Shown here piece after piece: positions 47,182 to 57,147 of a stretch of DNA of 64,000 nucleotides. Made by a program: the position numbers and the translations under genes. Within the stretch, counting starts at the first letter, position 1. Each line of letters starts with the position of its first letter. The stretch comes from Prochloron sp. SulCav_FS08_3_32_3330. Lineage in GTDB: Bacteria; Cyanobacteriota; Cyanobacteriia; Cyanobacteriales; DYNF01. The stretch is from NCBI GenBank assembly GCA_020721205.1, contig DYNF01000004.1, forward strand, positions 1 to 64,000. The letters run 5' to 3'. The notes below the pieces were generated by a model. It was not told the origin of the DNA. It ran no database searches and saw nothing but the letters and a program-made list of their open reading frames with translations.

Positions 47182-49146
47182 ATGATGAAAAATCTTTGGA
47201 ATGACGAAGAAGCAAAGCAATATCAGGGAGACTTGGCTCTGAGAGTCTATACATCTCGCTTATTAGGACGGGATCCCTCTTTGGTATTACATGGAGGAGG
47301 TAATACCTCTGTCAAAATTACCGAAACGAATATTGTGGGGGAAAAAGAAGACATTTTATATGTTAAAGGTAGTGGCTGGGATCTGGCAACTATTGAAGTA
47401 GCTGGTTTTGCTCCTGTCAGGATCGCTCATTTATTAAAATTAGCAAAATTAGAAACATTAACTGATCCGCAAATGGTCAATGAATTAAAAACTCAAATGA
47501 CTATCTCATCAGCCCCTTCCCCCTCCGTTGAGACAATTCTTCATGCAACTTTACCTTATAAATTTGTAGATCATACCCACGCAAATGCGGTAGTTACTAT
47601 TACTAATACCCCTAAAGGTTTAGAGCGAATTAAAGAAATTTATGGGGATCTAGTCGTAATTATTCCTTATGTTATGCCCGGTTTTGATTTAGCTAAAATA
47701 TGTGCGAAAATATTTACAGAAGAAAGTACCGAAAAAACTATCGGTATGGTATTAATGAATCATGGTATTTTTTCTTTTGGAAATAGTGCTAAAGAGTCTT
47801 ATGATCGCATGATTGAATTAGTGGGAATGGCGGAAAATTATTTACAAGAAAATAATGCTATTCCTGAATATACAGAAAGAGAAATGAACGAAAAAAACCT
47901 CGCTCATCGTCTAGCAAATTTACGTTATAAACTATCGAAAACTGCTAATTTTCCTGTAATTTTAGCTACCTATTCTAATCGTAAAACTTTAACTTTTGCT
48001 AACAGAAATGATCTTAATATTATCTCACAACAGGGACCCGCTACACCGGATCATGTTATTCGCACTAAACGTATTCCCATGATCGGTGATGATATTGAGC
48101 GATATGAAAAAGCTTATCAAGACTATTTTCAGGCTTATGCTAACGAAAATCAAGTAATATTAGATCCCATTCCCAGAGTAATCTTAAATTCTGATTTTGG
48201 GATGGCGACAGTGGGAAAAACCGCAAAAGACGCTCAAATAGTGGCTGATGTTTATGATCATACTATTGATATTATTAGTGGTGCAACAAAATTAGAGCGA
48301 TATCAAGCTTTAAGTGCTTCTGATATCTTTAATGTGGAATATTGGGATTTAGAACAGGCAAAATTGAAGAAAACGGGCAAAAATCCGCCATTTATGGGGG
48401 AAATCGCCTTAGTTACGGGGGGGGCTTCTGGTATTGGGAAGGCTTGTGTGGAATCTCTTTTAAAACGGGGATCCGCTGTGATTGGGCTTGATCTCAATCC
48501 TGAGATTGAAAATTTATTTAATCGTGCTGATTTTCTCGGTATTACCTGTGATATTACGGATGAAAATGAGATTAAACAGGCTTTAGAAAAAGGAATCAGG
48601 CGTTTTGGAGGGATAGATATGTTAATCCTTAACGCTGGAATTTTTCCTAAAGGATGTAATATCAAAGATTTAGACTTAGAAACTTGGCGCAAAGTAATGG
48701 CAGTAAATCTCGATGCTAATTTAATTTTAATGAGGGAGATGCACCCCTTCTTAAAAATCGCTCCAAAGGGGGGGAGAGTGGTCATTATTGGCTCGAAAAA
48801 TGTCCCAGCACCGGGCAAAGGTGCGGCGGCTTATTCCGCTTCTAAAGCGGCTTTAAACCAATTAGTAAGAGTAGCGGCTTTAGAATGGGGAGAAGATAAT
48901 ATTCGTCTCAATTCTATCCATCCAAATGGCGTTTTTGATACAGGAATTTGGACGAATGAAGTGTTAGAAAATCGGGCAAAATCTTACGGTTTAACTGTAC
49001 AAGAATATAAGCAAAATAATGTTTTAAAAGTGGAAGTTTCCAGTCAATCTGTGGCAGAATTAGCCACAGAAATGTGTGGAGATTTATTCAGAAATACTAC
49101 TGCCTCACAAATTCCGATAGATGGGGGTAATGAAAGGGTTATTTAG
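47182..49146 (+). CDS. Bifunctional class II aldolase / short-chain dehydrogenase
   Basis: N-terminal VLHGGGNTSVKI aldolase II domain, C-terminal GEIALVTGGASGIGKACVESL and YSASKAALNQLVR SDR. Confidence 0.93.
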   Translation: MMKNLWNDEEAKQYQGDLALRVYTSRLLGRDPSLVLHGGGNTSVKITETNIVGEKEDILYVKGSGWDLATIEVAGFAPVRIAHLLKLAKLETLTDPQMVNELKTQMTISSAPSPSVETILHATLPYKFVDHTHANAVVTITNTPKGLERIKEIYGDLVVIIPYVMPGFDLAKICAKIFTEESTEKTIGMVLMNHGIFSFGNSAKESYDRMIELVGMAENYLQENNAIPEYTEREMNEKNLAHRLANLRYKLSKTANFPVILATYSNRKTLTFANRNDLNIISQQGPATPDHVIRTKRIPMIGDDIERYEKAYQDYFQAYANENQVILDPIPRVILNSDFGMATVGKTAKDAQIVADVYDHTIDIISGATKLERYQALSASDIFNVEYWDLEQAKLKKTGKNPPFMGEIALVTGGASGIGKACVESLLKRGSAVIGLDLNPEIENLFNRADFLGITCDITDENEIKQALEKGIRRFGGIDMLILNAGIFPKGCNIKDLDLETWRKVMAVNLDANLILMREMHPFLKIAPKGGRVVIIGSKNVPAPGKGAAAYSASKAALNQLVRVAALEWGEDNIRLNSIHPNGVFDTGIWTNEVLENRAKSYGLTVQEYKQNNVLKVEVSSQSVAELATEMCGDLFRNTTASQIPIDGGNERVI

Positions 49147-49226
49147 GGTTTACTTTTGATTTTTAACTTGTATTTGTTGGGTTAAATTTTGTTTAACCCA
49201 ACCTACTTATTTTAACTAATAATTAA

Positions 49227-50642
49227 TTAAAATGCCTGATGATGCTCATAAAGTTTATCATTCCCATCAATGGTTATTTGTGCCGTAGCTTTAAGAGGAT
49301 TATGTACAGTTTGATCAAAAGTGGTTTCATAGCCGATCTGAATTGTTGAGCCAAAAACAAGAGCAGTTTCAATCATTTTAGTTAACTCATTAATATCAGT
49401 TAAAATGGTTTCATTACTGTCTAAAATTCCATTGGGATTAAGGTCTAACCAGAATTGATTTTGATAGAAATTAGAATCCATTATAGCCCATTTTTTCCCA
49501 CTTTTTTCTTGATAGGTTAAATTAAGGGAATTAATTAACACATCTACAGGATCGCCACTAGAATTATCAATTTTAAAACTACCTGTAACGGTATTTCCGA
49601 TAGTTATTCCCGTTAATTGATCAATCTGAATACTGCGTTGATTTTTTTGTAAAATATCAATTTGAAAATCATCACTGGCTGTAACTTGATTATTTTCATC
49701 ATCTTTTGCAGTCACAGTGATGGTATTAAGAGGATCCTCCCAAGGATTATAAGAATTATTACCTTGATAATTAACTTGATAATCAAAGGTGAAAGATTCC
49801 CCCGCATTTAAGAGTATATCTCCTGTATGTCCTTGATTATGCCAATCTGTTAAAGCCTCATTAATTAGGTCAACTGTGAGGATTTCATCGGATTGTCGCA
49901 AATTATCACCATTGTGATCAATCCATAATTCATCTTGAAAAGAGCTTAAAGTAACAGGATCAGAGTCTAAACTATTGGGATTACTCAGATTTTGAATCGT
50001 AACAGAATAAGTTACATTTGCTCCTTTATGCTCATAAAAAGATGAAATATTAGCGGTTTTTTCGACTTTAATTTCGGGTAAAAGGTCTATAAAACCTGTA
50101 TTTTCAGGAGTTAATAACAGAGGAATAATTGTTACTTGTCCAATAGTTTGACCTGAATAATTAATAGGCTCTAAAACTACAGCCATTTTTTGACCAATAG
50201 TAGGGATAAAACCCTCACCCAATTGTTGAGCTAAACTCACTAAATAATTACTATCAGAATCATTAGTAAAGTGATCAGACTCATAAAAATCTGATTCTAC
50301 TAAAGTCCAAATTGCCTGTTGAATTTCATCAGAAGAAAAACCATCTCCTTCAATCGAATTTAGACTAAGAAAATCTTGATTAATTAACCAATTTACAAGG
50401 TCTAAATTTTCCGGTCTTTCGATTAGATAATCAGGTAAAGTTTCATAACTAGAATAAGCTTTAGTTAAATAGGTTTGATTGAGATAAATTAAACGATCTA
50501 AATTAATACACCAACCATCATAAGTACCATTTAAAGATGGATTATAACTGATAGTTGTATCAAAATAACTATCTTGTCCAGTCTGATCAGAAGTTACTCT
50601 CAGATAAAGTAATTCATCAATATTTAAAAGTACATTTTCCAT
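49227..50642 (-). CDS. Putative surface-associated protein of unknown function (DUF11-like segments)
   Basis: VEKTANISSFYEHKGANVTYSVTIQNLSNPNSLDSDPV; acidic beta-rich composition; no clear signal peptide. Confidence 0.55.
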   Translation of the reverse strand: MENVLLNIDELLYLRVTSDQTGQDSYFDTTISYNPSLNGTYDGWCINLDRLIYLNQTYLTKAYSSYETLPDYLIERPENLDLVNWLINQDFLSLNSIEGDGFSSDEIQQAIWTLVESDFYESDHFTNDSDSNYLVSLAQQLGEGFIPTIGQKMAVVLEPINYSGQTIGQVTIIPLLLTPENTGFIDLLPEIKVEKTANISSFYEHKGANVTYSVTIQNLSNPNSLDSDPVTLSSFQDELWIDHNGDNLRQSDEILTVDLINEALTDWHNQGHTGDILLNAGESFTFDYQVNYQGNNSYNPWEDPLNTITVTAKDDENNQVTASDDFQIDILQKNQRSIQIDQLTGITIGNTVTGSFKIDNSSGDPVDVLINSLNLTYQEKSGKKWAIMDSNFYQNQFWLDLNPNGILDSNETILTDINELTKMIETALVFGSTIQIGYETTFDQTVHNPLKATAQITIDGNDKLYEHHQAF

Positions 50643-50813
50643 GATTTTATCACCTAAAAATTGAGATTTGCTAAGGTAAAATTTTTGTTATTAAAACTCG
50701 CATTTTTACGAAAAATTAAGCTTTGAGATTGCTTCCTATCGTCGCAATGACATAAGAGCGTAAGTCTTACTTCCGAATAACGAATAACTAATAACAAATA
50801 ACTAATAACTAAT

Positions 50814-51887
50814 TTACATTAATTCAATTTGAGAATCATCTCCGATTAAAAATCTTAAGGCATGGGGATGTTTTGGGGCTAGGGAAATTTTAGCTCTTTG
50901 TCCAATTAAACTATCCACAATTCTTTGATTAATATTAACAATAGTTGACCCTTCTAAAATTACACTGTGGTCTATATCTATGTCTTTTAAAGTAACATTA
51001 TTACCAATGCTAGTATAAGCACCAATAAAACAATCTTCTAAATGACAATTTTCCCCAATAATAATTGGACCTCTTAAAGTACAATTAATTAATTGAGAAT
51101 TTTTACCGATAGAAACTCGTCCAGTAATTTTAGTTTTACCATTAATTTTACCTTGATTTTCTGATAGTAAATAACTATCTAAAATGATACAATTTGCATC
51201 TAATAAATCATCTTTTTTCCCCGTATCTAACCACCAACCAGTTAACTGTTTTGCTTGAACATTTTGCTGTTGAGTAATTAAATATTGAATCGCATCAGTA
51301 ATTTCTAATTCTCCCCTTGGTGATGGTTTAATTCTATCAATAGCTTGGTGAATAATATTAGTAAAGAAATATACCCCCACTAAAGCTAAATTTGAAGGTG
51401 GCTCTTTTGGCTTTTCAATTAATTCTAAAATCTTGCCATTTTCTGCTACTTTTGCCACCCCAAAAGCACTAGGATTAGGTACGGTTTTTAATAAGATTAA
51501 ACTATCAAGATTTTCTGATAGAAATACATCTAAAAATTGCTTTAAACTATCCTCAATTAAGTTATCACCTAAATACATAATAAAAGGTGAATTTCCGAGG
51601 AAATCTTGAGCAATTTTCACAGCATGAGCTAAACCCGCAGGTTGATCTTGTAAAATATAAGTAATCTTAGCCCCAAAAAGGGATCCGTCCCCTGTTTTTG
51701 ATTTAACTTCATCACCCGTTTCTGGACTAATAATGATACCAATATCGGTAATTCCTGCCTTAACAATACTTTCAATTCCGTACCATAAAATGGGTTTATT
51801 AGCAACAGGAACAAGTTGTTTTGCCCCTGTATAAGTTAAAGGTCTTAATCTTGTGCCTTTCCCCCCCGATAAAATTAATGCTTTCAT
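50814..51887 (-). CDS. rfbA: Glucose-1-phosphate thymidylyltransferase (long form with LbH tail)
   Basis: MKALILSGGKGTRLRPLTYTGAKQLVPVANKPIL. Confidence 0.93.
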   Translation of the reverse strand: MKALILSGGKGTRLRPLTYTGAKQLVPVANKPILWYGIESIVKAGITDIGIIISPETGDEVKSKTGDGSLFGAKITYILQDQPAGLAHAVKIAQDFLGNSPFIMYLGDNLIEDSLKQFLDVFLSENLDSLILLKTVPNPSAFGVAKVAENGKILELIEKPKEPPSNLALVGVYFFTNIIHQAIDRIKPSPRGELEITDAIQYLITQQQNVQAKQLTGWWLDTGKKDDLLDANCIILDSYLLSENQGKINGKTKITGRVSIGKNSQLINCTLRGPIIIGENCHLEDCFIGAYTSIGNNVTLKDIDIDHSVILEGSTIVNINQRIVDSLIGQRAKISLAPKHPHALRFLIGDDSQIELM

Positions 51888-52771
51888 AATCTTTCTTTTA
51901 AATATTCTTTTAACATTAATTGTAAACTATCACGCCAATAAGGGGGAACATTTCCTAATAAATGTAATATTTTTTTACATAATAAGACGGAATAAGCTGG
52001 ACGTTTAGCCGGGGTAGGATATTCCTCTGTAGTAATAGGTATTATCTGTTCAATTTTTAAGGGAAAACCCAATTTTTTTGCTTCCTCAAAAATAGTTACA
52101 GCGAAATCATACCAACTACAAACTCCGCTATTTGTATAGTGATAAATTCCACTAATTTCTGGTGTTAATTGGGGAATTAATTGATAAATTGTAGTGGCTA
52201 AATCTTTTGTCCAAGTGGGGCTACCAATTTGATCCATAACTACTTTTAATTGTTCTCGTTCTTGTCCTAATCTTAACATAGTTTTGACAAAATTTCCTGT
52301 GCCATAAACACCATATACCCAAGCAGTTCTTAAGATTAAATAGTTACTACAATTAGTAATAACTGCGGTTTCTCCTGCTAATTTTGTTTGTCCATAAATA
52401 CCTAAAGGATTAGTTTGATCTGTTTCTAAATAGGGAGTATTTTTAGTACCATCAAAGACATAATCAGTCGAAATATGAATTAATTTAGCCCCCATTTTTT
52501 CTGCTGTCTGTGCAAAAATTTGAGGGGCAATACTATTAACTTTATGAGCAATTTCCGGCTCATTTTCAGCTTTATCTACAGCAGTATAAGCACTACAATT
52601 AATAATAAGATTAGGTTGATAATTTTGGATAAAAGGAGCAATTAATTCAGATTGAGTTAAATCTAAATCTGATTGATTAATACCGAGAAAATTAAGATTA
52701 TTAGCTGTTAAAATATTAGCTAATTCGTTACCTAATTGTCCTTGATTACCGATCAGTAAAATTTTGTTCAT
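51884..52771 (-). CDS. rfbD: dTDP-4-dehydrorhamnose reductase
   Basis: ILLIGNQGQLGNELANIL, DYVFDGTKNTPY; 4-bp overlap with rfbA. Confidence 0.93.
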   Translation of the reverse strand: MNKILLIGNQGQLGNELANILTANNLNFLGINQSDLDLTQSELIAPFIQNYQPNLIINCSAYTAVDKAENEPEIAHKVNSIAPQIFAQTAEKMGAKLIHISTDYVFDGTKNTPYLETDQTNPLGIYGQTKLAGETAVITNCSNYLILRTAWVYGVYGTGNFVKTMLRLGQEREQLKVVMDQIGSPTWTKDLATTIYQLIPQLTPEISGIYHYTNSGVCSWYDFAVTIFEEAKKLGFPLKIEQIIPITTEEYPTPAKRPAYSVLLCKKILHLLGNVPPYWRDSLQLMLKEYLKERL

Positions 52772-52831
52772 GATCTTAAGATTTGTCAGAATTTTAAAGT
52801 TTAAATAATTGTCTATAATTATATTATAAAA

Positions 52832-53467
52832 TTACATATTATATTCAAGTTTGCCAATGGTAATTAAACTTTCTAAATCTTCTTGAGCATCCTTCATATA
52901 TTTATTAACAATAGCACGAATTTGATTTAACATTTGTTCATTAGCATTACCAAGCATTCTCGTAATATCCCCAATATCTATACCTCTACTTGCTTTAAGT
53001 TTCATCAAAATAAGATAAGGTAAAGCAATAATAGGAAGCCCTTGTTCATCCATATTAGGATTATTTAAAACTTCAAAAATCCAAGGTTCATCTGACTCTA
53101 AAACATCTAATAATGTACCATCAGTAAGTTGCCAAGTTGTGCCACCAATACTAAGATAACCTATTTTTTTAGCACCGGATTTTTCTAAGTTTTGATAGAT
53201 AGTTTCTTGATCTTCAATATTAATTAAAATATCTAAATCTTCTGTCATTCTTTCCGGCATATATAGACGAGTTGCTATACCACCAACTACCACAAATTTA
53301 TTAAGAGAAATGATATTTTTAATATTAGTCATAATTTTATTTTTTAAAGGACGATTGATCAGTAAGGATAAATTACTACCACTTCCGGGTTTAATTCGTT
53401 TAAGAATAATTTTAATATATTCTTTGCGTCTTAAACTAGCATCATTTAATAAATTAGATTGAATCAT
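52832..53467 (-). CDS. Nucleotidyltransferase-like protein (AbiEii/MNT-like); start may be 53332
   Basis: FVVVGGIATRLYMPERMTEDLDILI (GGxAxxxH/R...D-D NTase pattern). Confidence 0.65.
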   Translation of the reverse strand: MIQSNLLNDASLRRKEYIKIILKRIKPGSGSNLSLLINRPLKNKIMTNIKNIISLNKFVVVGGIATRLYMPERMTEDLDILINIEDQETIYQNLEKSGAKKIGYLSIGGTTWQLTDGTLLDVLESDEPWIFEVLNNPNMDEQGLPIIALPYLILMKLKASRGIDIGDITRMLGNANEQMLNQIRAIVNKYMKDAQEDLESLITIGKLEYNM

Positions 53468-53704
53468 ATTATTTTAATTAATTAATCAATTCTAACTTTA
53501 TCATATTTTTGAGCTTAATTTATTAATTAATCATTAAATTATATTTGTGAAGATCAATTATATTGTGTCATGCCCGTCTCATCATTAAATTAACAACAAA
53601 AAAAACAATTAATATTAATTTAATTTATATATAGGGTTGGGCATGGCATTTGTTGGGTTATTTTTTGGGATCATAAATTAACGATGCCATGCCCCTACAT
53701 TGAT

Positions 53705-53768
53705 CGGGTGGGTAATATATCAGAATTAAAATATTAATGATTAAATATTAAAAAGTTACTCACTTTAC
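53705..53768. repeat. Left ~64-bp direct repeat flanking hicBA
   Basis: cgggtgggtaatatatcagaattaaaatattaatgattaaatattaaaaagttactcactttac. Confidence 0.8.
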
Positions 53769-53888
53769 ACAAAGTGGAAGATTTAACAAATCCCCGACTT
53801 TTGGGTTTACATAAATTAATTAACATTTTAAATTAATTTTTTTTTGATGTTATGCTAGAATTGATGATACAAATTAAGAGGAATAATT

Positions 53889-54140
53889 ATGGTTGTTAAA
53901 AACTTAACTAAAGATCAATTAAAATCATTAAAAAATTACACAATTGTTTTACGTCCTGATGATAATAATACTTATGTTGCATATATTCCGGCGATTTCAG
54001 GATGTCATGCTTGGGGCAAAACTCCAGAAGAAGCTAAGACTGAATTAAACTATGTTTTTGAGATGATTCAAGAAGAATATTTAGAAGCAGGAAAAACTTT
54101 ACCTCAAGATGTAGAATTAACGGTTAATTATGCCAACTAA
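53889..54140 (+). CDS. hicB: HicB-family antitoxin
   Basis: YVAYIPAISGCHAWGKTPEEAKTELNYVFEMIQEEYLEAGKTLP. Confidence 0.92.
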   Translation: MVVKNLTKDQLKSLKNYTIVLRPDDNNTYVAYIPAISGCHAWGKTPEEAKTELNYVFEMIQEEYLEAGKTLPQDVELTVNYAN

Positions 54141-54342
54141 AGCAAAAGAATTACAAAAAGTAGCCAAAAAATTAGGCTTTCAAAAAATGCGACAAAAAGG
54201 AAGTCATAGTCGCTGGATCCATCCTGATGGAAGGTCGACAACTATTCCTATACATGGGAATAGTGAGATTGGGGGATGGTTATTTAAAGAAATACTCAAA
54301 CAGTTAGGAATTAACGAAAAAGAGTTTAATCAATTAAAATAA
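54130..54342 (+). CDS. hicA: HicA-family toxin
   Basis: KLGFQKMRQKGSHSRWIHPDGRSTTIPIHGNSEIGGWLFKEILKQLGI; overlaps hicB by 11 nt. Confidence 0.93.
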   Translation: MPTKAKELQKVAKKLGFQKMRQKGSHSRWIHPDGRSTTIPIHGNSEIGGWLFKEILKQLGINEKEFNQLK

Positions 54343-54372
54343 TTTTATGATTAATTGTTAAGTTTTTAATTT

Positions 54373-54438
54373 GTAGAGTGAGCAAAATATCAGCATAAAA
54401 ATATTAATTATTAAATATTAAAAAGTTGCCCACCTTAC
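54373..54438. repeat. Right ~64-bp direct repeat flanking hicBA
   Basis: gtagagtgagcaaaatatcagcataaaaatattaattattaaatattaaaaagttgcccaccttac. Confidence 0.8.
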
Positions 54439-54451
54439 AGAATTTAATTAA

Positions 54452-54618
54452 AATAGTCGCTTTAGCAGACTTTTGCTATTAGCTTTGAAATTTATTTCAA
54501 AGTGGTATTTATCTTTATCATCTAATTTTTATTAATATAAAATATGATCAATTAATCTTTTAATCCGCAATGAAATAAATTTCATTGCTAACAGCCAAAA
54601 TCTGCTAAAGCGATTATT
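54452..54618. mobile_element. MITE-like element with ~55-bp inverted arms (family 3)
   Basis: AATAGTCGCTTTAGCAGACTTTTGCTATTAGCTTTGAAATTTATTTCAAAGTGG vs reverse complement of ccgcaatgaaataaatttcattgctaacagccaaaatctgctaaagcgatta. Confidence 0.75.
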
Positions 54619-54684
54619 TTTGACAATAATTAATACAATTGAGGCTCAAAAATGATGTTAAGACGTAGTTTAGATGAACATTAT

Positions 54685-55251
54685 TTAGCTAAAAAGATCA
54701 GCGTCTTTTAATAATTTTCCTGCTTGATCTTTTGCTGATAAAATAGGTTCTTCCTTTAAATTCCAATTAATATTAAGATCCGGATCATTCCACCTAATAC
54801 ACCGATCGCCTTGAGGGAAATAATAATCAGTAGTTTTATATAAAAATTCGGTAGTTTCAGATAATACTAAAAAACCATGCGCAAAACCGGGAGGAATCCA
54901 TAATTGTTGTTTATTTTCTGCGTCTAACTCTATAGCGACCCATTGCTTAAAAGTGGGAGAACTTTTGCGAATATCTACCGCAATATCTAACACTTTCCCT
55001 TGGGTAACTCTTACTAATTTTCCTTGAGGATGTTCTATTTGATAATGTAATCCTCTTAAGACATTTTTACAAGATTTTGAATGATTATCTTGCACAAAAG
55101 TTAAGTTAAATCCTGTTTTTTCTTCAAATACTTTTTGATTAAAACTTTCAAAGAAAAAACCCCGATCATCAGCAAAAATTTTCGGTTCAATAATTAAAAC
55201 ATCGGGAATTTTTGTAGGAATAATATTCATAAAAAACAATTCAAAATTCAA
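54685..55251 (-). CDS. rfbC: dTDP-4-dehydrorhamnose 3,5-epimerase
   Basis: DRGFFFESFNQKVFEE...QDNHSKSCKNVLRGLHYQ...PPGFAHGFLVLSE. Confidence 0.94.
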   Translation of the reverse strand: MNFELFFMNIIPTKIPDVLIIEPKIFADDRGFFFESFNQKVFEEKTGFNLTFVQDNHSKSCKNVLRGLHYQIEHPQGKLVRVTQGKVLDIAVDIRKSSPTFKQWVAIELDAENKQQLWIPPGFAHGFLVLSETTEFLYKTTDYYFPQGDRCIRWNDPDLNINWNLKEEPILSAKDQAGKLLKDADLFS

Positions 55252-55370
55252 AATTTAAAATTTAAAATTAATTAGTCAATTGTACTTTGTCTAAATCTAA
55301 ATATTTAACTATTAATTAATAATAGACATCTCCAGTAATGAATTTTTTATTGTCTCAAATCCCTGTAGAG

Positions 55371-55554
55371 CAGGGCGTTTTCATTCTCAGGAGGCAACGG
55401 GTTGAAACCCGTTGCTACATAAACAAAACCTGCCTACGCAGGTTAAATTTTTAAATATTAGTTAATATTTAATCCTAAAACCCGTAAAGACGGGTTTTGT
55501 TTGGGTAGCGACAGGTTTTAACCTGTCGTAAAAAAAAAGAATGAAAACACCCTG
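55371..55554. mobile_element. MITE-like family 1, copy C (inverted), nested in a CTGTAGAGAYGTAA palindrome
   Basis: CAGGGCGTTTTCATTCT ... AGAATGAAAACACCCTG; CCCTGTAGAG at 55361-55370 and 55555-55564. Confidence 0.88.
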
Positions 55555-55706
55555 CCCTGTAGAGATGTAAAATTTTACGTCTCTACAGGAAATAACAAAA
55601 AATCCCCGACTTTTGATCTTACTAAAATAGTAAGACTTCCAAAATATTTTAAAATAAAATTAAAACTATTGGAAGTCTAAAAGAAATAAAATGTAATAAT
55701 ATATAC

Positions 55707-56930
55707 TTACGGTGCTAAAGCATTACCTCTTAAGAGGCTACCAATCGTTTTGGCTGTGATTTTTAACTGAGTAAAAGGATTAGCAGGAACTACGGTTTTA
55801 TACAAATAACTATCAAAAGTTAACTTTTGTACATCAATATCGGAACACATTTCTACAAATGCCTCACGAGTGGCATCACTGCGATAGAATACCCTTTGCA
55901 GAATATCTAAGACTAAATAAGTCGCACCGTATTGCTTATTCCAGCGTTTTAAGAACTGTTGTAAATCCGCTTCAGTGGGGATTTTTTGCCCTTTATTACT
56001 GGTTTCCACAATCGTCTCGGCACACATCCGTGCCGATTTCGCCGCAAAATAAATACCCTCTCCCGAAGACTTGGTAACAGTGCCTAAAGCATCTCCCACC
56101 AACACCACACGACCTCGAATCGGGCGGGGACGGGGATGTTCAGGAATGGGATGAGCTTCCACTTTAATGATTTCTCCCCCTTCTAATCTTTTGGCGGCTC
56201 TTTGACGAATACCCGCTTGAAGGTCTTTAATCATCGCCTTATTAACCTTCATTGTACCCGTTCCCACCGCAACGTGGTCATATTTCGGGAATACCCAAGC
56301 ATAAAAATCCGGTGAAACATCCGTACCAACGTACATTTCCGCTAAATCCTCATAATATGCCATTTTATCTTCAGGCAGACGAATCCGCTCTTGAAAAGCG
56401 ATCGCATAATTATAATCTCCAGCGTCAATCGCTTTGGCAATACGGGAGTTAGCCCCATCCGCACCAATCACAAGGTCAACTTTCAGAGTTTTCATCACTC
56501 CTTTAGCCTCCCCTAAAGAATGGTCAGCATAATGGAGGGTATAAGGCTCAGAATTACTACTCGGAATATCTAATTGAAAAACCGTCCCATTAATCAGATT
56601 AGCTCCGAATTTTGCCGCTCGATCGCGCAGAAAACTATCTAAAACTTCTCTGCGACACATTCCGATATATTCATCGTCTTTAAGAGTTTGACCAATATTT
56701 ACCTCAATATTAGAGGGAGAAATCATTTTCATTTTACGCACACGACGATCAATGATTTCCGGGGGTAGATCAAATTCACTAACCATACAAAGAGGAATCG
56801 CACCACCACAGGGTTTAGCGTTATCGAGTTTACGCTCAAAAATATAAGTTTCGATCCCTGCTTTCGCTAAAGTTTCAGCCGCCGATGAACCCGCCGGTCC
56901 ACCGCCCACCACAGCAACCCGTAGTACCAA
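55707..56930 (-). CDS. chlP: Geranylgeranyl diphosphate/chlorophyll reductase
   Basis: RVAVVGGGPAGSSAAETLAKAGIETYIFERKLDNAKPCGGAIPLCM. Confidence 0.95.
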   Translation of the reverse strand: MVLRVAVVGGGPAGSSAAETLAKAGIETYIFERKLDNAKPCGGAIPLCMVSEFDLPPEIIDRRVRKMKMISPSNIEVNIGQTLKDDEYIGMCRREVLDSFLRDRAAKFGANLINGTVFQLDIPSSNSEPYTLHYADHSLGEAKGVMKTLKVDLVIGADGANSRIAKAIDAGDYNYAIAFQERIRLPEDKMAYYEDLAEMYVGTDVSPDFYAWVFPKYDHVAVGTGTMKVNKAMIKDLQAGIRQRAAKRLEGGEIIKVEAHPIPEHPRPRPIRGRVVLVGDALGTVTKSSGEGIYFAAKSARMCAETIVETSNKGQKIPTEADLQQFLKRWNKQYGATYLVLDILQRVFYRSDATREAFVEMCSDIDVQKLTFDSYLYKTVVPANPFTQLKITAKTIGSLLRGNALAP

Positions 56931-57147
56931 GAGTTTTCTCCTTAAAATTTATTTGTATAATTTATTGTCTAAGGATCCTACCACGAACCTACAGAAAAAA
57001 CCGCTTATTGTTAATTTTTGTCAAGTTTTATTGAAAATTAAATATTTTTTGTAAAAAATAATGTTTATTAATTATTTTTAGAACTTCTAAATCAGATAAT
57101 TGATCCCAATCAATCTTATCCATTTGCTGATTATTTTAAATCTATTT

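Noticed and set aside
53560-53700. Inverted sequence gggcatggcat...atgccatgcccctac as a separate mobile element
   Set aside because: Single copy in the window, no TSD; likely another dispersed palindrome but unsupported here.
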